NCBI GenBank assembly: GCA_937871155.1 | Contig: CALMXV010000078.1 | Coordinates: 1 to 17,932, forward strand | DNA length: 17,932 bases | Source of the DNA: an uncultured Taibaiella sp. | GTDB lineage: Bacteria; Bacteroidota; Bacteroidia; Chitinophagales; Chitinophagaceae | Direction of reading: 5' to 3' | The notes under the pieces: generated by a model | The model's input: the letters and a program-made list of their open reading frames with translations, nothing else | Told to the model about the DNA's origin: nothing | Database searches by the model: none | Shown here: positions 1 to 6,624 of the stretch, piece after piece | How the letters are laid out: each line of letters starts with the position of its first letter | How positions within the stretch are numbered: position 1 is the first letter of the stretch | Program-made: the position numbers and the translations under genes

Positions 1-91
1 CTTTTATCAGCTGTCTTACCAATTCAGGTGTTTTATAGGCGGCTATACTACCGGTGACGGCTAATATTATTTTCTTTCCGTTTAGTTGCAT
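1..91 (-). CDS. coaBC: CoaBC (phosphopantothenoylcysteine decarboxylase / phosphopantothenate-cysteine ligase), N-terminal fragment
   Basis: Only the first 30 codons are in the window; the gene runs off the left edge. The start is ATG, with its last base toward the window edge at 89. The peptide begins MQLNGKKIILAVTGSIAAYK and continues TPELVRQLIK. The GKKI(I/L)LxVTGSIAAYK stretch is the typical first beta-strand and FMN-binding loop of the CoaC/Dfp flavoprotein domain. The full protein normally makes 4'-phosphopantetheine from 4'-phosphopantothenate and cysteine in coenzyme A synthesis. Whether the C-terminal CoaB ligase domain is present cannot be seen; bifunctional CoaBC is usual in Bacteroidota. 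The 170 bp upstream (92-261) separate it from the lipoprotein gene. I found no perfect TAnnTTTG box there; TAATTTTC about 40 nt upstream is the nearest. Confidence 0.88.
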   Translation of the reverse strand, partial: MQLNGKKIILAVTGSIAAYKTPELVRQLIK

Positions 92-261
92 GAAAGGTGA
101 TATATACTATAAATCGCAAGGTAGGAAAATTAGGACTTAATGTGCAAGATGAAGTGAAATACGAAACATCCTGAGCCAATAGATGTGTGGTTAACGTTTT
201 TAATAACGTCTTACCCATCTACAAGCGCAGGATGAAATCTAAAATGAAAGTACTTTATCTA

Positions 262-1614
262 TTAATCAAACTTAGTCCATTGTTTCCACCAATTGTCGTT
301 TCCTCCAGGGGCTACGGCACCTCTATAGGTTACTTGTTGTAATCCATTAGCGGAAAGTTTAGTACTATTTACTGCTCCCGTAACTGCTACTGAAGAAGCT
401 GAAGGAGTAGGATCAAACGCAGCTCCATCACCATAAGGGTTTGCAAGACCTAATAGGCTATTATCAGTAAGGATGGTATTGTTCCAGCCGGAGGTTGCAA
501 AACTGGTAGTAAAGTTTAACCCGGTACCGCTTGTAGCATTTGTATCAAGTGGCTTATTCATACCGGAAATAATTAACCCTCTTAATTCCATTTCACCACT
601 GATAAAAGCATTGGCAGATTTAGAACCATCCAGGTAGATGCCCGTTGGGAAGCCCATGAATATTGAATTAATAGCAGAAGTACGCGTATTTCTTCTTAAG
701 TGAGCGGCACGTTTGAAGTTAGCATCAATAGTGGTTGAGGCATCTTTTTTAGGACCTACAATGGTAATATTAGCAAATATAGGAGCAGTGAAAGGCATGT
801 TTTCTGTGCCACTGGCATCATTATCCGATTCCATTCCATTACCACCCGATACATCTGCTTTGGTTTTGTCTTTTATGCTGATAGCAAATTGTACGGTACC
901 ACGGTAGCCATTATCTGTATCAAAATCATCATCCAATGTTTTATAAGCAATGATATGATGTAGTTTCACCGTTCCACCAAATAGTTCAAAGGCGTCATCA
1001 AAACCATGTGATGTTTGTACATAACTGATATCTGTATTGCGCCCCACACCACCAAGAGTTAGAGAGTTTAATTCAGAACCGGGTTGAAATGGATAACCAG
1101 CATATTCAATGCGCATATATCGAATACTGCCGGAGTTATCATTGTCATCAGTACCGCCATAAAGACCTAAACCATCTGAAGTGTTAATGCCGCCTTCTAT
1201 TTCTCCTACTCCAGGCTGCCCATTAAAGCTAGCATTGGTAGTAGCTTTTCCAAGAATGATGATTCCTCCCCAATCACCAGCGGCTGGTGTACTTTCAGAA
1301 GAAGTAAATACAATAGGTTTATCCGCAGTACCAACAGCATTAATTTTAGCACCTCTAGTGATAACTAATGCGTGTTTCCCTTTTAATGCTTTGATGGTTA
1401 CTCCCGGCTCGATAGTTAGTGTTGCTCCGTCTTTTACATACACAATTTTTTCGAGGCTATAAGTTTGACCGGCTTTTAATGTACGGTCTGTTGTTACGTC
1501 TTCGTTTAGTGTAAGGTCATCTGGTAGTACAGGTGTAACTTTTTTGTCTTCTTTCTTACAAGACGTCGCAGCTAAAATGCTAACGATTGATAATGCAAAT
1601 GCAATCCTTTTCAT
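262..1614 (-). CDS. Putative surface lipoprotein with beta-helix-like fold, partner of the upstream TonB receptor
   Basis: This 450-aa protein begins with a lipoprotein signal peptide: a hydrophobic stretch to residue 18, then lipobox Ala-Thr-Ser-Cys with Cys19 as the acylation site. Lys and Glu/Asp follow the Cys, which in Bacteroidota can favour surface display. Residues about 40-250 have short repeating strands and turns (VYVKDGATLTIEPGVTI, KPIVFTSS, DWGGIIILG, IRYMRIEYAG, HHIIAYKTLDDDFDTDNG), as in right-handed parallel beta-helix or pectate-lyase-like folds. Asp/Asn-rich loops could bind metal ions. I recognise the family as a common, unnamed Bacteroidota lipoprotein found next to TonB receptors, but know no proven activity. 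It starts 42 bp after the receptor stop and has no separate promoter, so it is probably co-transcribed. By analogy with SusD it may be a lid or capture protein; this is inference, and there is no SusD-type sequence. Confidence 0.8.
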   Translation of the reverse strand: MKRIAFALSIVSILAATSCKKEDKKVTPVLPDDLTLNEDVTTDRTLKAGQTYSLEKIVYVKDGATLTIEPGVTIKALKGKHALVITRGAKINAVGTADKPIVFTSSESTPAAGDWGGIIILGKATTNASFNGQPGVGEIEGGINTSDGLGLYGGTDDNDNSGSIRYMRIEYAGYPFQPGSELNSLTLGGVGRNTDISYVQTSHGFDDAFELFGGTVKLHHIIAYKTLDDDFDTDNGYRGTVQFAISIKDKTKADVSGGNGMESDNDASGTENMPFTAPIFANITIVGPKKDASTTIDANFKRAAHLRRNTRTSAINSIFMGFPTGIYLDGSKSANAFISGEMELRGLIISGMNKPLDTNATSGTGLNFTTSFATSGWNNTILTDNSLLGLANPYGDGAAFDPTPSASSVAVTGAVNSTKLSANGLQQVTYRGAVAPGGNDNWWKQWTKFD

Positions 1615-1616
1615 GA

Positions 1617-1649
1617 TTTGTTGTTTTGGTTTGTTGTTTTGGTTTGTTG
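1617..1649. repeat. 13-bp tandem repeat, 2.5 copies, in the receptor-lipoprotein junction
   Basis: The unit TTTGTTGTTTTGG (plus strand) occurs perfectly at 1617-1629 and 1630-1642, with a partial copy at 1643-1649. On the coding (minus) strand it reads as an AAC/AAACC-rich leader ending 2 nt before the lipoprotein ATG. It fills nearly the whole 42-bp gap between the two genes and contains no Shine-Dalgarno sequence. Slippage would lengthen or shorten the leader without touching either reading frame. Confidence 0.9.
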
Positions 1650-1656
1650 AATTTTA

Positions 1657-4437
1657 TTAAAGACTATAGGCAAATGAGAGCGACATGCCAATACCGGATA
1701 GTTTTGAAATACGCAAGTAGTCAGTGGTAACATCATACCTGCCATTATCATTTTTATCTTGATAGAAATTGGCTTTCTGATTTAGGATATTGGATACATT
1801 TAGTTTGATATCCGCCTTATTATTAAATAATTTTTGAGCTATTTGTAAGTCAAGTGTTGGGCGAGGTGCTTCCCATATATTAGGGTTTTGATTATTGCCT
1901 ACTACAAAGATTCTTCGACCAATCATATTGAATAATGCCGTAACACTGGTACCTGTTTTATCACCATCATATTGTAAGCCCGTATTGATTACATAAGGTG
2001 ATTGACCTTGCATAGGGCGATCTGCTTTCACTTCTTTTCCATTCAAGTCGGTGATGGAAAAATTCACTTTATTATAGATGTAAGAACCATTAGCAAAGAA
2101 GGTGATGGGTGTGAATGCCGGTAGAATGAAGTCTAGCTTTTTACGAATTTCTACTTCAGCACCATATCCGTTGGCTGTGGGAGCATTACCAAAAGTATAA
2201 GAACTAGTAGCGACGCCGGTTTCATTATAAAACTGTTCTATAGTGTTCGTAAATGTTTTATAAAAAACTCCTAGGGTTATTAGCTCGCCTATTCTTGGAT
2301 ATATTTCATAACGTAAATCAACATTTGAAATTTTGGTTCTTTTCAAATCGGGATTGCCTCTTACTGCACCGAGCAATTCAAAATCATAGAAAGCAAAAGG
2401 AGAAAGCTCTCTGAATTCCGGACGAATAACGGTTTGCGATGCTCCGAATCTAATATTAGTTTTTGGATCCAGCTTGTAGGTGAGTGCAAAAGAAGGTAAG
2501 AAATCCCCAACAGAATTATCTATACTGGTTGGTCGGTTGCTTCTAAAACCATCTACTACTTGGCTATAATGCTCAAAACGTAATCCCCAAACAAGTTTTA
2601 GCTTATTGTTTATTTCATTATTCAACATTAAATAACCGGCATTCAACAAGCTTCCTGCTGTATAATCATAATCCTTATCCGTTAACTCGTTGATGTTGAA
2701 TTTTCCAGGACCAATGTTTTCCGTAGCAAATATTTTATCATAAGATAGTTTCAATAATTCTTGATTGCCATCTACCATTCCTATTGGACGTGAGGAAAAT
2801 GTTCTGTCTTTTTTCTGTGCCATGTATCCTGCTTTAATCTGGTGGTTCAAGCCCCATAGCTCAAAAGGTCTGGAGAGGTCAAAGTTTCCTAAAAAGATAT
2901 TATCCTTTAGTGAAGAGTAAAATCTGCTAGCATAGCTCAAAGCTGGAAGTAACGATTGTACACTAGCTATATAGTCGTTTTCACCATCGGCTTTTCTATA
3001 TTCCATCCTTCTCAAGTCAGGTACTGATTCGTTTAGATTCACATAGCTTGCCGTCCAGTTAAGTTTAATTTTTGATGCTTGTAAATAATGAGAACCTATT
3101 AATTGACTTGAAAGGAAACGTGTAGATTTGAATGCTAATTGATAGGCATTAATTGAGGCTCCATAGTCATTGTTTCTTCCGGTTCTAAGAAGGGTATTGT
3201 TTTCACTATTGATATTGAATATGTTTTTAAAAGAGATTTTATGGTTCTCGTTCAATTCCATAGATACGTTGGCTAAAGCACCCCAAAGCACATTTTTGGC
3301 ATAGCCTTCTTCTTGATAGTCTAATATTTTTTGAACAGTACCAGACTGTGCATAAAGAGCGCGAGTAGAGGTTGTTTTGGAATTTTGATTATTATAATTC
3401 AATGCAAGAACACCACCAATACGTTTATTAAACCATCTGGAACTAAAACCTCCGGAAGCTTGGAAACTAGCATTGAGTGGAGCTGTTTTTTTACCATACG
3501 ACCAATTGTTAGAAAACTCTTTGGAAATGGCATAACGATCATGGGCACTCATTTTCGCCATGGCTTCTCTTGATGGATAGGCTGCAGGTAATGCCCTTGT
3601 ACCATCATCCATTCCAAGCCAATCCCATTTGCCTCCTTTACTAGTATAAAAATCTCTACCAATAGTTTGGGAGTTGGAACCAGTACCTATCTGCACTCGC
3701 AAGAAGTTTTCTGAAGGAATATCCTTTGTATTAATTTGAATTAATCCACCGGCAAACTCACCGGGCATATCTGGTGATGCGGTTTTATTTATGATGATAT
3801 TCTCAATCATGCCTGCTGGAAATAAATCGAAAGAGAATGTTTTTCTATCTGCTTCTGTACTGGATAATAAAGACCCATTCAGCATAGCTTGGTTGTAACG
3901 GTCGCCCAAGCCTCTTACTACTAAGTATTTTCCATCTACTAATGAAGCAGACGAAATTCTTTTTAAAGCTTCACCCGTATTTTTATCCGGAGATCGGCTT
4001 ATGGCTTCTGCAGAAATCACTTGAGCCACCATATTGGTATTCTTTTGGTAAGTGATTAAAGAATTAATCGTTTCTTTTTTAACAGATGAACGAATGACAA
4101 CTTCACTAAGTGTTTTATCATTATCGGTATCTAGTGTTATACTGAGAGATGTTTTAGAATTAGAAACTACAACGACTCCTTCAATTTCTTTGGTTTTGTA
4201 CCCTACATACTGAACTTTTAATAGATAATTACCGGGTGCTGCCACTATTGAAAAATCACCATCTATATTGGTGCTAGCGCCGATTGTTTGCTGACCTATT
4301 AAAGCCACCGTTGCCCCTATTAGAGCTTCTCCATTTTTAGCATCTTTTACTACACCTTCCAAACTACCATTTTGTGCTATGGCAATAAAAGAAGTTGCAA
4401 AAATCGATAAAATAGTAATTGCTAATTTCTTAATCAC
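1657..4437 (-). CDS. TonB-dependent outer-membrane receptor with N-terminal carboxypeptidase-regulatory-like domain
   Basis: This 926-aa protein is the size of a full TonB-dependent receptor. Residues 1-22 are a signal peptide ending in Ala-Gln. Residues about 25-105 are a CarboxypepD_reg-like beta-sandwich (GxVxDxxNGEALIGATV, then SIVAAPGNYLLKVQYVGY). LSEVVI at 110-115 could be the TonB box. The plug covers about 125-240, with VVRGLGDRYNQAMLNG, FDLFPAGMIENI and KTASPDMPGEFAGG. The rest is the 22-strand barrel, intact to the C-terminus. The protein imports an unknown ligand across the outer membrane using TonB energy. This plug subtype differs from classical SusC, and no SusD gene follows; the lipoprotein 42 bp downstream is the likely partner. 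The start codon is GTG, with MIKKLA giving a good signal peptide. A TAGCTTTG box lies 15 nt upstream, with no consensus -33 but a phased repeat array instead. Ligand unknown; phosphorus compounds are a guess from the operator. Confidence 0.93.
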   Translation of the reverse strand: MIKKLAITILSIFATSFIAIAQNGSLEGVVKDAKNGEALIGATVALIGQQTIGASTNIDGDFSIVAAPGNYLLKVQYVGYKTKEIEGVVVVSNSKTSLSITLDTDNDKTLSEVVIRSSVKKETINSLITYQKNTNMVAQVISAEAISRSPDKNTGEALKRISSASLVDGKYLVVRGLGDRYNQAMLNGSLLSSTEADRKTFSFDLFPAGMIENIIINKTASPDMPGEFAGGLIQINTKDIPSENFLRVQIGTGSNSQTIGRDFYTSKGGKWDWLGMDDGTRALPAAYPSREAMAKMSAHDRYAISKEFSNNWSYGKKTAPLNASFQASGGFSSRWFNKRIGGVLALNYNNQNSKTTSTRALYAQSGTVQKILDYQEEGYAKNVLWGALANVSMELNENHKISFKNIFNINSENNTLLRTGRNNDYGASINAYQLAFKSTRFLSSQLIGSHYLQASKIKLNWTASYVNLNESVPDLRRMEYRKADGENDYIASVQSLLPALSYASRFYSSLKDNIFLGNFDLSRPFELWGLNHQIKAGYMAQKKDRTFSSRPIGMVDGNQELLKLSYDKIFATENIGPGKFNINELTDKDYDYTAGSLLNAGYLMLNNEINNKLKLVWGLRFEHYSQVVDGFRSNRPTSIDNSVGDFLPSFALTYKLDPKTNIRFGASQTVIRPEFRELSPFAFYDFELLGAVRGNPDLKRTKISNVDLRYEIYPRIGELITLGVFYKTFTNTIEQFYNETGVATSSYTFGNAPTANGYGAEVEIRKKLDFILPAFTPITFFANGSYIYNKVNFSITDLNGKEVKADRPMQGQSPYVINTGLQYDGDKTGTSVTALFNMIGRRIFVVGNNQNPNIWEAPRPTLDLQIAQKLFNNKADIKLNVSNILNQKANFYQDKNDNGRYDVTTDYLRISKLSGIGMSLSFAYSL

Positions 4438-4452
4438 GAATCAAATTTTTTG

Positions 4453-4460
4453 CAAAGCTA
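4453..4460 (-). promoter_or_regulatory. -7 promoter element of the receptor operon
   Basis: On the minus strand this reads TAGCTTTG, a perfect match to the Bacteroidota TAnnTTTG -7 element, 15 nt before the GTG start. No TTTG is found 17-23 bp upstream; that position is taken by the heptamer at 4481-4487. A weak -33 with an adjacent operator suggests a promoter that needs an activator. Confidence 0.6.
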
Positions 4461-4480
4461 TTGACCGTGATTCGCTCTAT

Positions 4481-4524
4481 TATTAAGCCACTGTTACGTT
4501 ATTATTACCTAATTGTTACGTAAC
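4481..4524. promoter_or_regulatory. Putative operator: four heptamers at 11-bp period, ending in a 10-bp palindrome
   Basis: On the plus strand the heptamers are TATTAAG (4481), TGTTACG (4492), TATTACC (4503) and TGTTACG (4514). Starts are exactly 11 bp apart and the 4-bp spacers are CCAC, TTAT and TAAT. The second and fourth are identical. The last also forms half of the perfect palindrome GTTACGTAAC (4515-4524). Seven-bp direct repeats with 4-bp AT-rich spacers are the known arrangement of PhoB boxes and of other OmpR-family operators. The array begins 20 bp upstream of the receptor -7 box, where an activator would replace the -33 contact. It also lies between the divergent receptor and T9SS genes. 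The protein that binds here is not in the window. Confidence 0.5.
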
Positions 4525-4528
4525 TTGG

Positions 4529-4540
4529 AGATTTAAATCT
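4529..4540. repeat. 12-bp perfect palindrome
   Basis: AGATTTAAATCT is its own reverse complement and lies in the divergent intergenic region, 4 bp from the GTTACGTAAC palindrome. It has no loop, so it would be a DNA-protein site rather than an RNA hairpin. AT-rich palindromes also arise by chance in such DNA. Confidence 0.4.
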
Positions 4541-4568
4541 ATGGAACGATTAGTTACCGAATTGAATG

Positions 4569-4654
4569 TGCAAAACCTACCGAGTGGACTATATCTTTAT
4601 AAGATAACCGAAGGTGCTGTAATTATCGAACAAGGCAAGCTGACCAAACACTAA
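4569..4654 (+). pseudogene. Remnant of a T9SS sorting domain from a lost paralogue of the downstream gene
   Basis: These 86 bp match 6196-6281, the last 86 bp of the next gene, at 82 positions without gaps, and both end in a TAA stop. Translated in frame, the remnant reads VQNLPSGLYLYKITEGAV and continues to GKLTKH-stop; 24 of 28 residues match the intact domain. Similarity stops sharply upstream of 4569. The frame stays open to an ATG at 4541, giving at most a 37-codon peptide with no signal peptide, so it cannot be a working secreted protein. Only 4 bp separate its stop from the next ATG. Best explanation: the 3' end of an upstream tandem paralogue, left after a deletion. Confidence 0.8.
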
Positions 4655-4658
4655 GAAG

Positions 4659-6281
4659 ATGAAACATCTTTTTTTTATAATGCTGTTGAGTTTAGGATGT
4701 ATAACATCTTCCGCCCAGCAATATTTTAATGTCAGAGATCCGCTCCACTCTTTTAATAGTATCCTTACATCTGTAGTTGAAAGCAATAATAAATACTTCT
4801 GTACGGGTGTTTGCATAGACAGTGTGAACGACCTCGGTAACGGAACTCATTATACTATTCATGGGATAAAATTTGCTGTATTCGATCATTATGGCAATAA
4901 ACTCAGTGATACAGTTTATCAACGCTCTGACCGAAACATTCTATCCTGGTATAGCGAACTATTTCCTCAGCCCAATGGTAGTTTCTTACTGGCTGTGGAT
5001 GCAATTGAACCTGGAACAAGTCCAGTTTTTTACAATTCAATTTATCAGTTTGATAGTTTAGGGAATGCAACATTGATAGCTGAACATACCAAACCTGTAT
5101 GTTCGGGTTTAAATCCAAATGTTGACCTATGGAGACTTGTTGACTTTAAACCAGATGGTTTCGGTAATTGGCTAATGCTCTCTACCGTCTCCTGTGCTAC
5201 AACTACTGGGAGCAATGTCAATGCCGATATGTTGCTTACAAAACTCGATAGCAGTTTCAATGTGATTTGGCACAAACATTATTTTACAGCTAATGACTAT
5301 CACAATATTGCATCCAAATTACTGGTAGAACCCAATGGTTACATCATCGCAGGGGGCGCTAACAATTCTAATTGGGTAAAGAAGAATTTTGAGTTTCATG
5401 CACGAATATTCCGTACCGATACAGCAGGCAATGAACTTTGGACATATCTAAGTCCGGTTACTCGCCTCACCAATACCATCCAAGACATTATCAAAACACA
5501 GGATGGGGGTTATGTGTTCTGTGGACAAGGAGGTGGTTGGGAATTACTGTCACCAAGTGGGGTTAACTCCACTCTTTTTTGGAGTGCCTGGGTTGAAAAA
5601 ATAGACGCAGCAGGTAACTATTTGTGGAGTAAAAAACCCTACAATAAATACTACTACACAACAGAGTTAGTCTCAGTAAAAGAGGCTGCCGATGGGAGAT
5701 TAATGCTATTCGGAAGAAAATATGAACCTGACAGTCTAAGTACCACACAATGGGATTTACACACACGAGGATGGTTTCTTACTTTATCGGCTACTGGAGA
5801 TAGTCTTAGAGAGCGAGTATATACCAATATTACTACCTGCAATGATTTTAATGCTTTTCATGACGTGAAACAAACTTCGGATGGTGGTTACATTATGGTT
5901 GGCGAATCAACTGACAATTGCCATACATTCACTGCTCCCAAACAACGCGGCTGGCTTATCAAAGTGGACAGCAATGGCTGTATGAGTGCTACCGACCCGC
6001 AATGTCAGCCTACAGATATTCCCCAATCGCCAGAGGTTTCGCCAACGGTACAAGTCTATCCGAATCCTGTAAGTGATGTTTTGCATGTTCGTATCAGTAG
6101 GGTTCCCTCGGTCGCTGCTGCCATTACAATTTTTGATCTGTACGGGCGCATATTGCTCAGTAAGACTATCACCCAGCCTCATACAGATATTAGCTTGCAA
6201 AACCTGCCGAGTGGACTATATCTTTATAAGATAACCGAAGGTGCTGTAATTACCGAACTAGGCAAGCTGACCAAACAATAA
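4659..6281 (+). CDS. T9SS-secreted repeat (propeller-like) protein with type A C-terminal sorting domain
   Basis: This 540-aa protein has a signal peptide at residues 1-20, ending SSAQ. The middle carries recurring blocks of the form DGGY(I/V)xxG (for example QDGGYVFCGQG, SDGGYIMVGES, EPNGYIIAGG), alternating with KxDxxGNxxW (EKIDAAGNYLWSK, RTDTAGNELWTY). Such blocks usually build a beta-propeller in extracellular Bacteroidota proteins. Residues 464-540 are a type A T9SS sorting domain: VYPNPVSDVLHV, then FDLYGRIL, then GLYLYKI near the end. The domain directs crossing of the outer membrane and is normally cleaved. No catalytic residues are recognised, so adhesion or binding is only a guess. 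The last 86 bp are duplicated just upstream at 4569-4654. No clear TAnnTTTG box sits before the ATG, so the promoter may lie in the shared region at about 4440-4560. Confidence 0.85.
   Translation: MKHLFFIMLLSLGCITSSAQQYFNVRDPLHSFNSILTSVVESNNKYFCTGVCIDSVNDLGNGTHYTIHGIKFAVFDHYGNKLSDTVYQRSDRNILSWYSELFPQPNGSFLLAVDAIEPGTSPVFYNSIYQFDSLGNATLIAEHTKPVCSGLNPNVDLWRLVDFKPDGFGNWLMLSTVSCATTTGSNVNADMLLTKLDSSFNVIWHKHYFTANDYHNIASKLLVEPNGYIIAGGANNSNWVKKNFEFHARIFRTDTAGNELWTYLSPVTRLTNTIQDIIKTQDGGYVFCGQGGGWELLSPSGVNSTLFWSAWVEKIDAAGNYLWSKKPYNKYYYTTELVSVKEAADGRLMLFGRKYEPDSLSTTQWDLHTRGWFLTLSATGDSLRERVYTNITTCNDFNAFHDVKQTSDGGYIMVGESTDNCHTFTAPKQRGWLIKVDSNGCMSATDPQCQPTDIPQSPEVSPTVQVYPNPVSDVLHVRISRVPSVAAAITIFDLYGRILLSKTITQPHTDISLQNLPSGLYLYKITEGAVITELGKLTKQ
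6196..6281 (+). repeat. Second copy of the 86-bp sorting-domain repeat
   Basis: This is the 3' end of the T9SS gene and the direct-repeat partner of 4569-4654 (82 of 86 bases identical, no gaps). The copies lie 1627 bp apart. Recombination between them would delete exactly one gene while keeping an intact C-terminus. Confidence 0.9.
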
Positions 6282-6310
6282 TGAAAAAAATACTGTTGAT
6301 ATTGAAATAG
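6281..6310 (+). pseudogene. Possible decapitated signal-peptide start of a lost downstream paralogue
   Basis: The stop of the T9SS gene overlaps a new ATG (TAATG). That frame reads MKKILLILK and then TAG. A Lys-Lys start followed by a hydrophobic run is typical of a signal-peptide n-region and h-region. It sits where a next tandem gene would start, just as the T9SS gene starts 4 bp after the upstream remnant. Nine codons are too few to be sure; chance in AT-rich DNA is possible. Confidence 0.35.
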
Positions 6311-6320
6311 TTTACCAAAC

Positions 6321-6338
6321 TCCTTATAAAAATAAGGA
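6321..6338 (+). other. Small hairpin downstream of the T9SS gene
   Basis: TCCTTAT and ATAAGGA form a perfect 7-bp stem around an AAAA loop. No T-run follows, so it is not a classical terminator. It could stabilise the 3' end of the T9SS mRNA. Confidence 0.3.
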
Positions 6339-6395
6339 TCCCTAGAGAAATATTTTGTACCGATAAAAGTTGTTTTGATTAACTATCAAGTCAAA

Positions 6396-6437
6396 AAAAA
6401 TGGGAACTTCTAACATCTAGTTAAAGTTCCCATTTTT
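6396..6437. terminator. Bidirectional intrinsic terminator between the T9SS gene and tRNA-Val
   Basis: A 14-bp perfect stem is formed by AAAAATGGGAACTT (6396-6409) and AAGTTCCCATTTTT (6424-6437). The loop can extend it with TAAC/GTTA after one bulged C. It gives a T-run on the right on the plus strand and on the left on the minus strand. It can therefore stop the T9SS transcript in one direction and the tRNA transcript in the other. Confidence 0.85.
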
Positions 6438-6438
6438 G

Positions 6439-6513
6439 TGGAAGCACACGGGATCGAACCGCGGACCCTCTGCTTGTAAGGCAGATGCTCTAAACCAGCT
6501 GAGCTATGCTTCC
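6439..6513 (-). tRNA. tRNA-Val (anticodon UAC)
   Basis: The minus strand folds into a 75-nt cloverleaf: acceptor GGAAGCA/TGCTTCC with discriminator A; D-arm GCTC AGCTGGTTTA GAGC; anticodon arm TCTGC CTTACAA GCAGA with anticodon TAC; a 5-nt variable loop; and T-arm CGCGG TTCGATC CCGTG. The terminal CCA is not encoded. It decodes valine GUA and, by wobble, other GUN codons. It stands alone, with its own promoter 11 nt upstream and a terminator just beyond its 3' end. Confidence 0.96.
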
Positions 6514-6523
6514 AAACGGAGTG

Positions 6524-6554
6524 CAAAGATATACAACGAATTTATTCTTCCAAA
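6524..6554 (-). promoter_or_regulatory. Promoter of tRNA-Val
   Basis: The minus strand has TTTG (6554-6551), a 19-bp spacer, and TATCTTTG (6531-6524). Both elements match the Bacteroidota primary-sigma consensus perfectly. Transcription should start about 5 nt before the mature tRNA 5' end. Confidence 0.8.
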
Positions 6555-6624
6555 TTTCTTTTAAAATATTTTTTAGTTTTCTGAATCAGGGCTTTACTAT
6601 TTTCGCAAACAACAACTTATTCAA

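Noticed and set aside
184..261. Repeated TAACGT (192-197 and 204-209) and palindrome AAAGTACTTT (247-256) downstream of the lipoprotein gene
   Set aside because: They are short AT-rich matches with no link to a promoter box and no stem followed by a T-run, so I cannot separate them from chance.
1181..1462. Open frame of 93 codons opposite the beta-helix lipoprotein
   Set aside because: It is a shadow of the strand/turn repeats of the real gene, with proline-rich low-complexity translation and no promoter.
5907..6200. Minus-strand open frame of 97 codons inside the T9SS gene
   Set aside because: The plus-strand gene has a signal peptide, repeats and a sorting domain. The antisense frame has no domain and no start signals, like the other shorter frames in 4589-5842.
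6282..6624. Search for tRNA-linked integration (attachment-site repeat, integrase) next to tRNA-Val
   Set aside because: No repeat of the tRNA 3' end and no integrase or mobility gene was seen nearby. The odd structure at 4.5-6.3 kb is explained better by homologous sorting-domain repeats.
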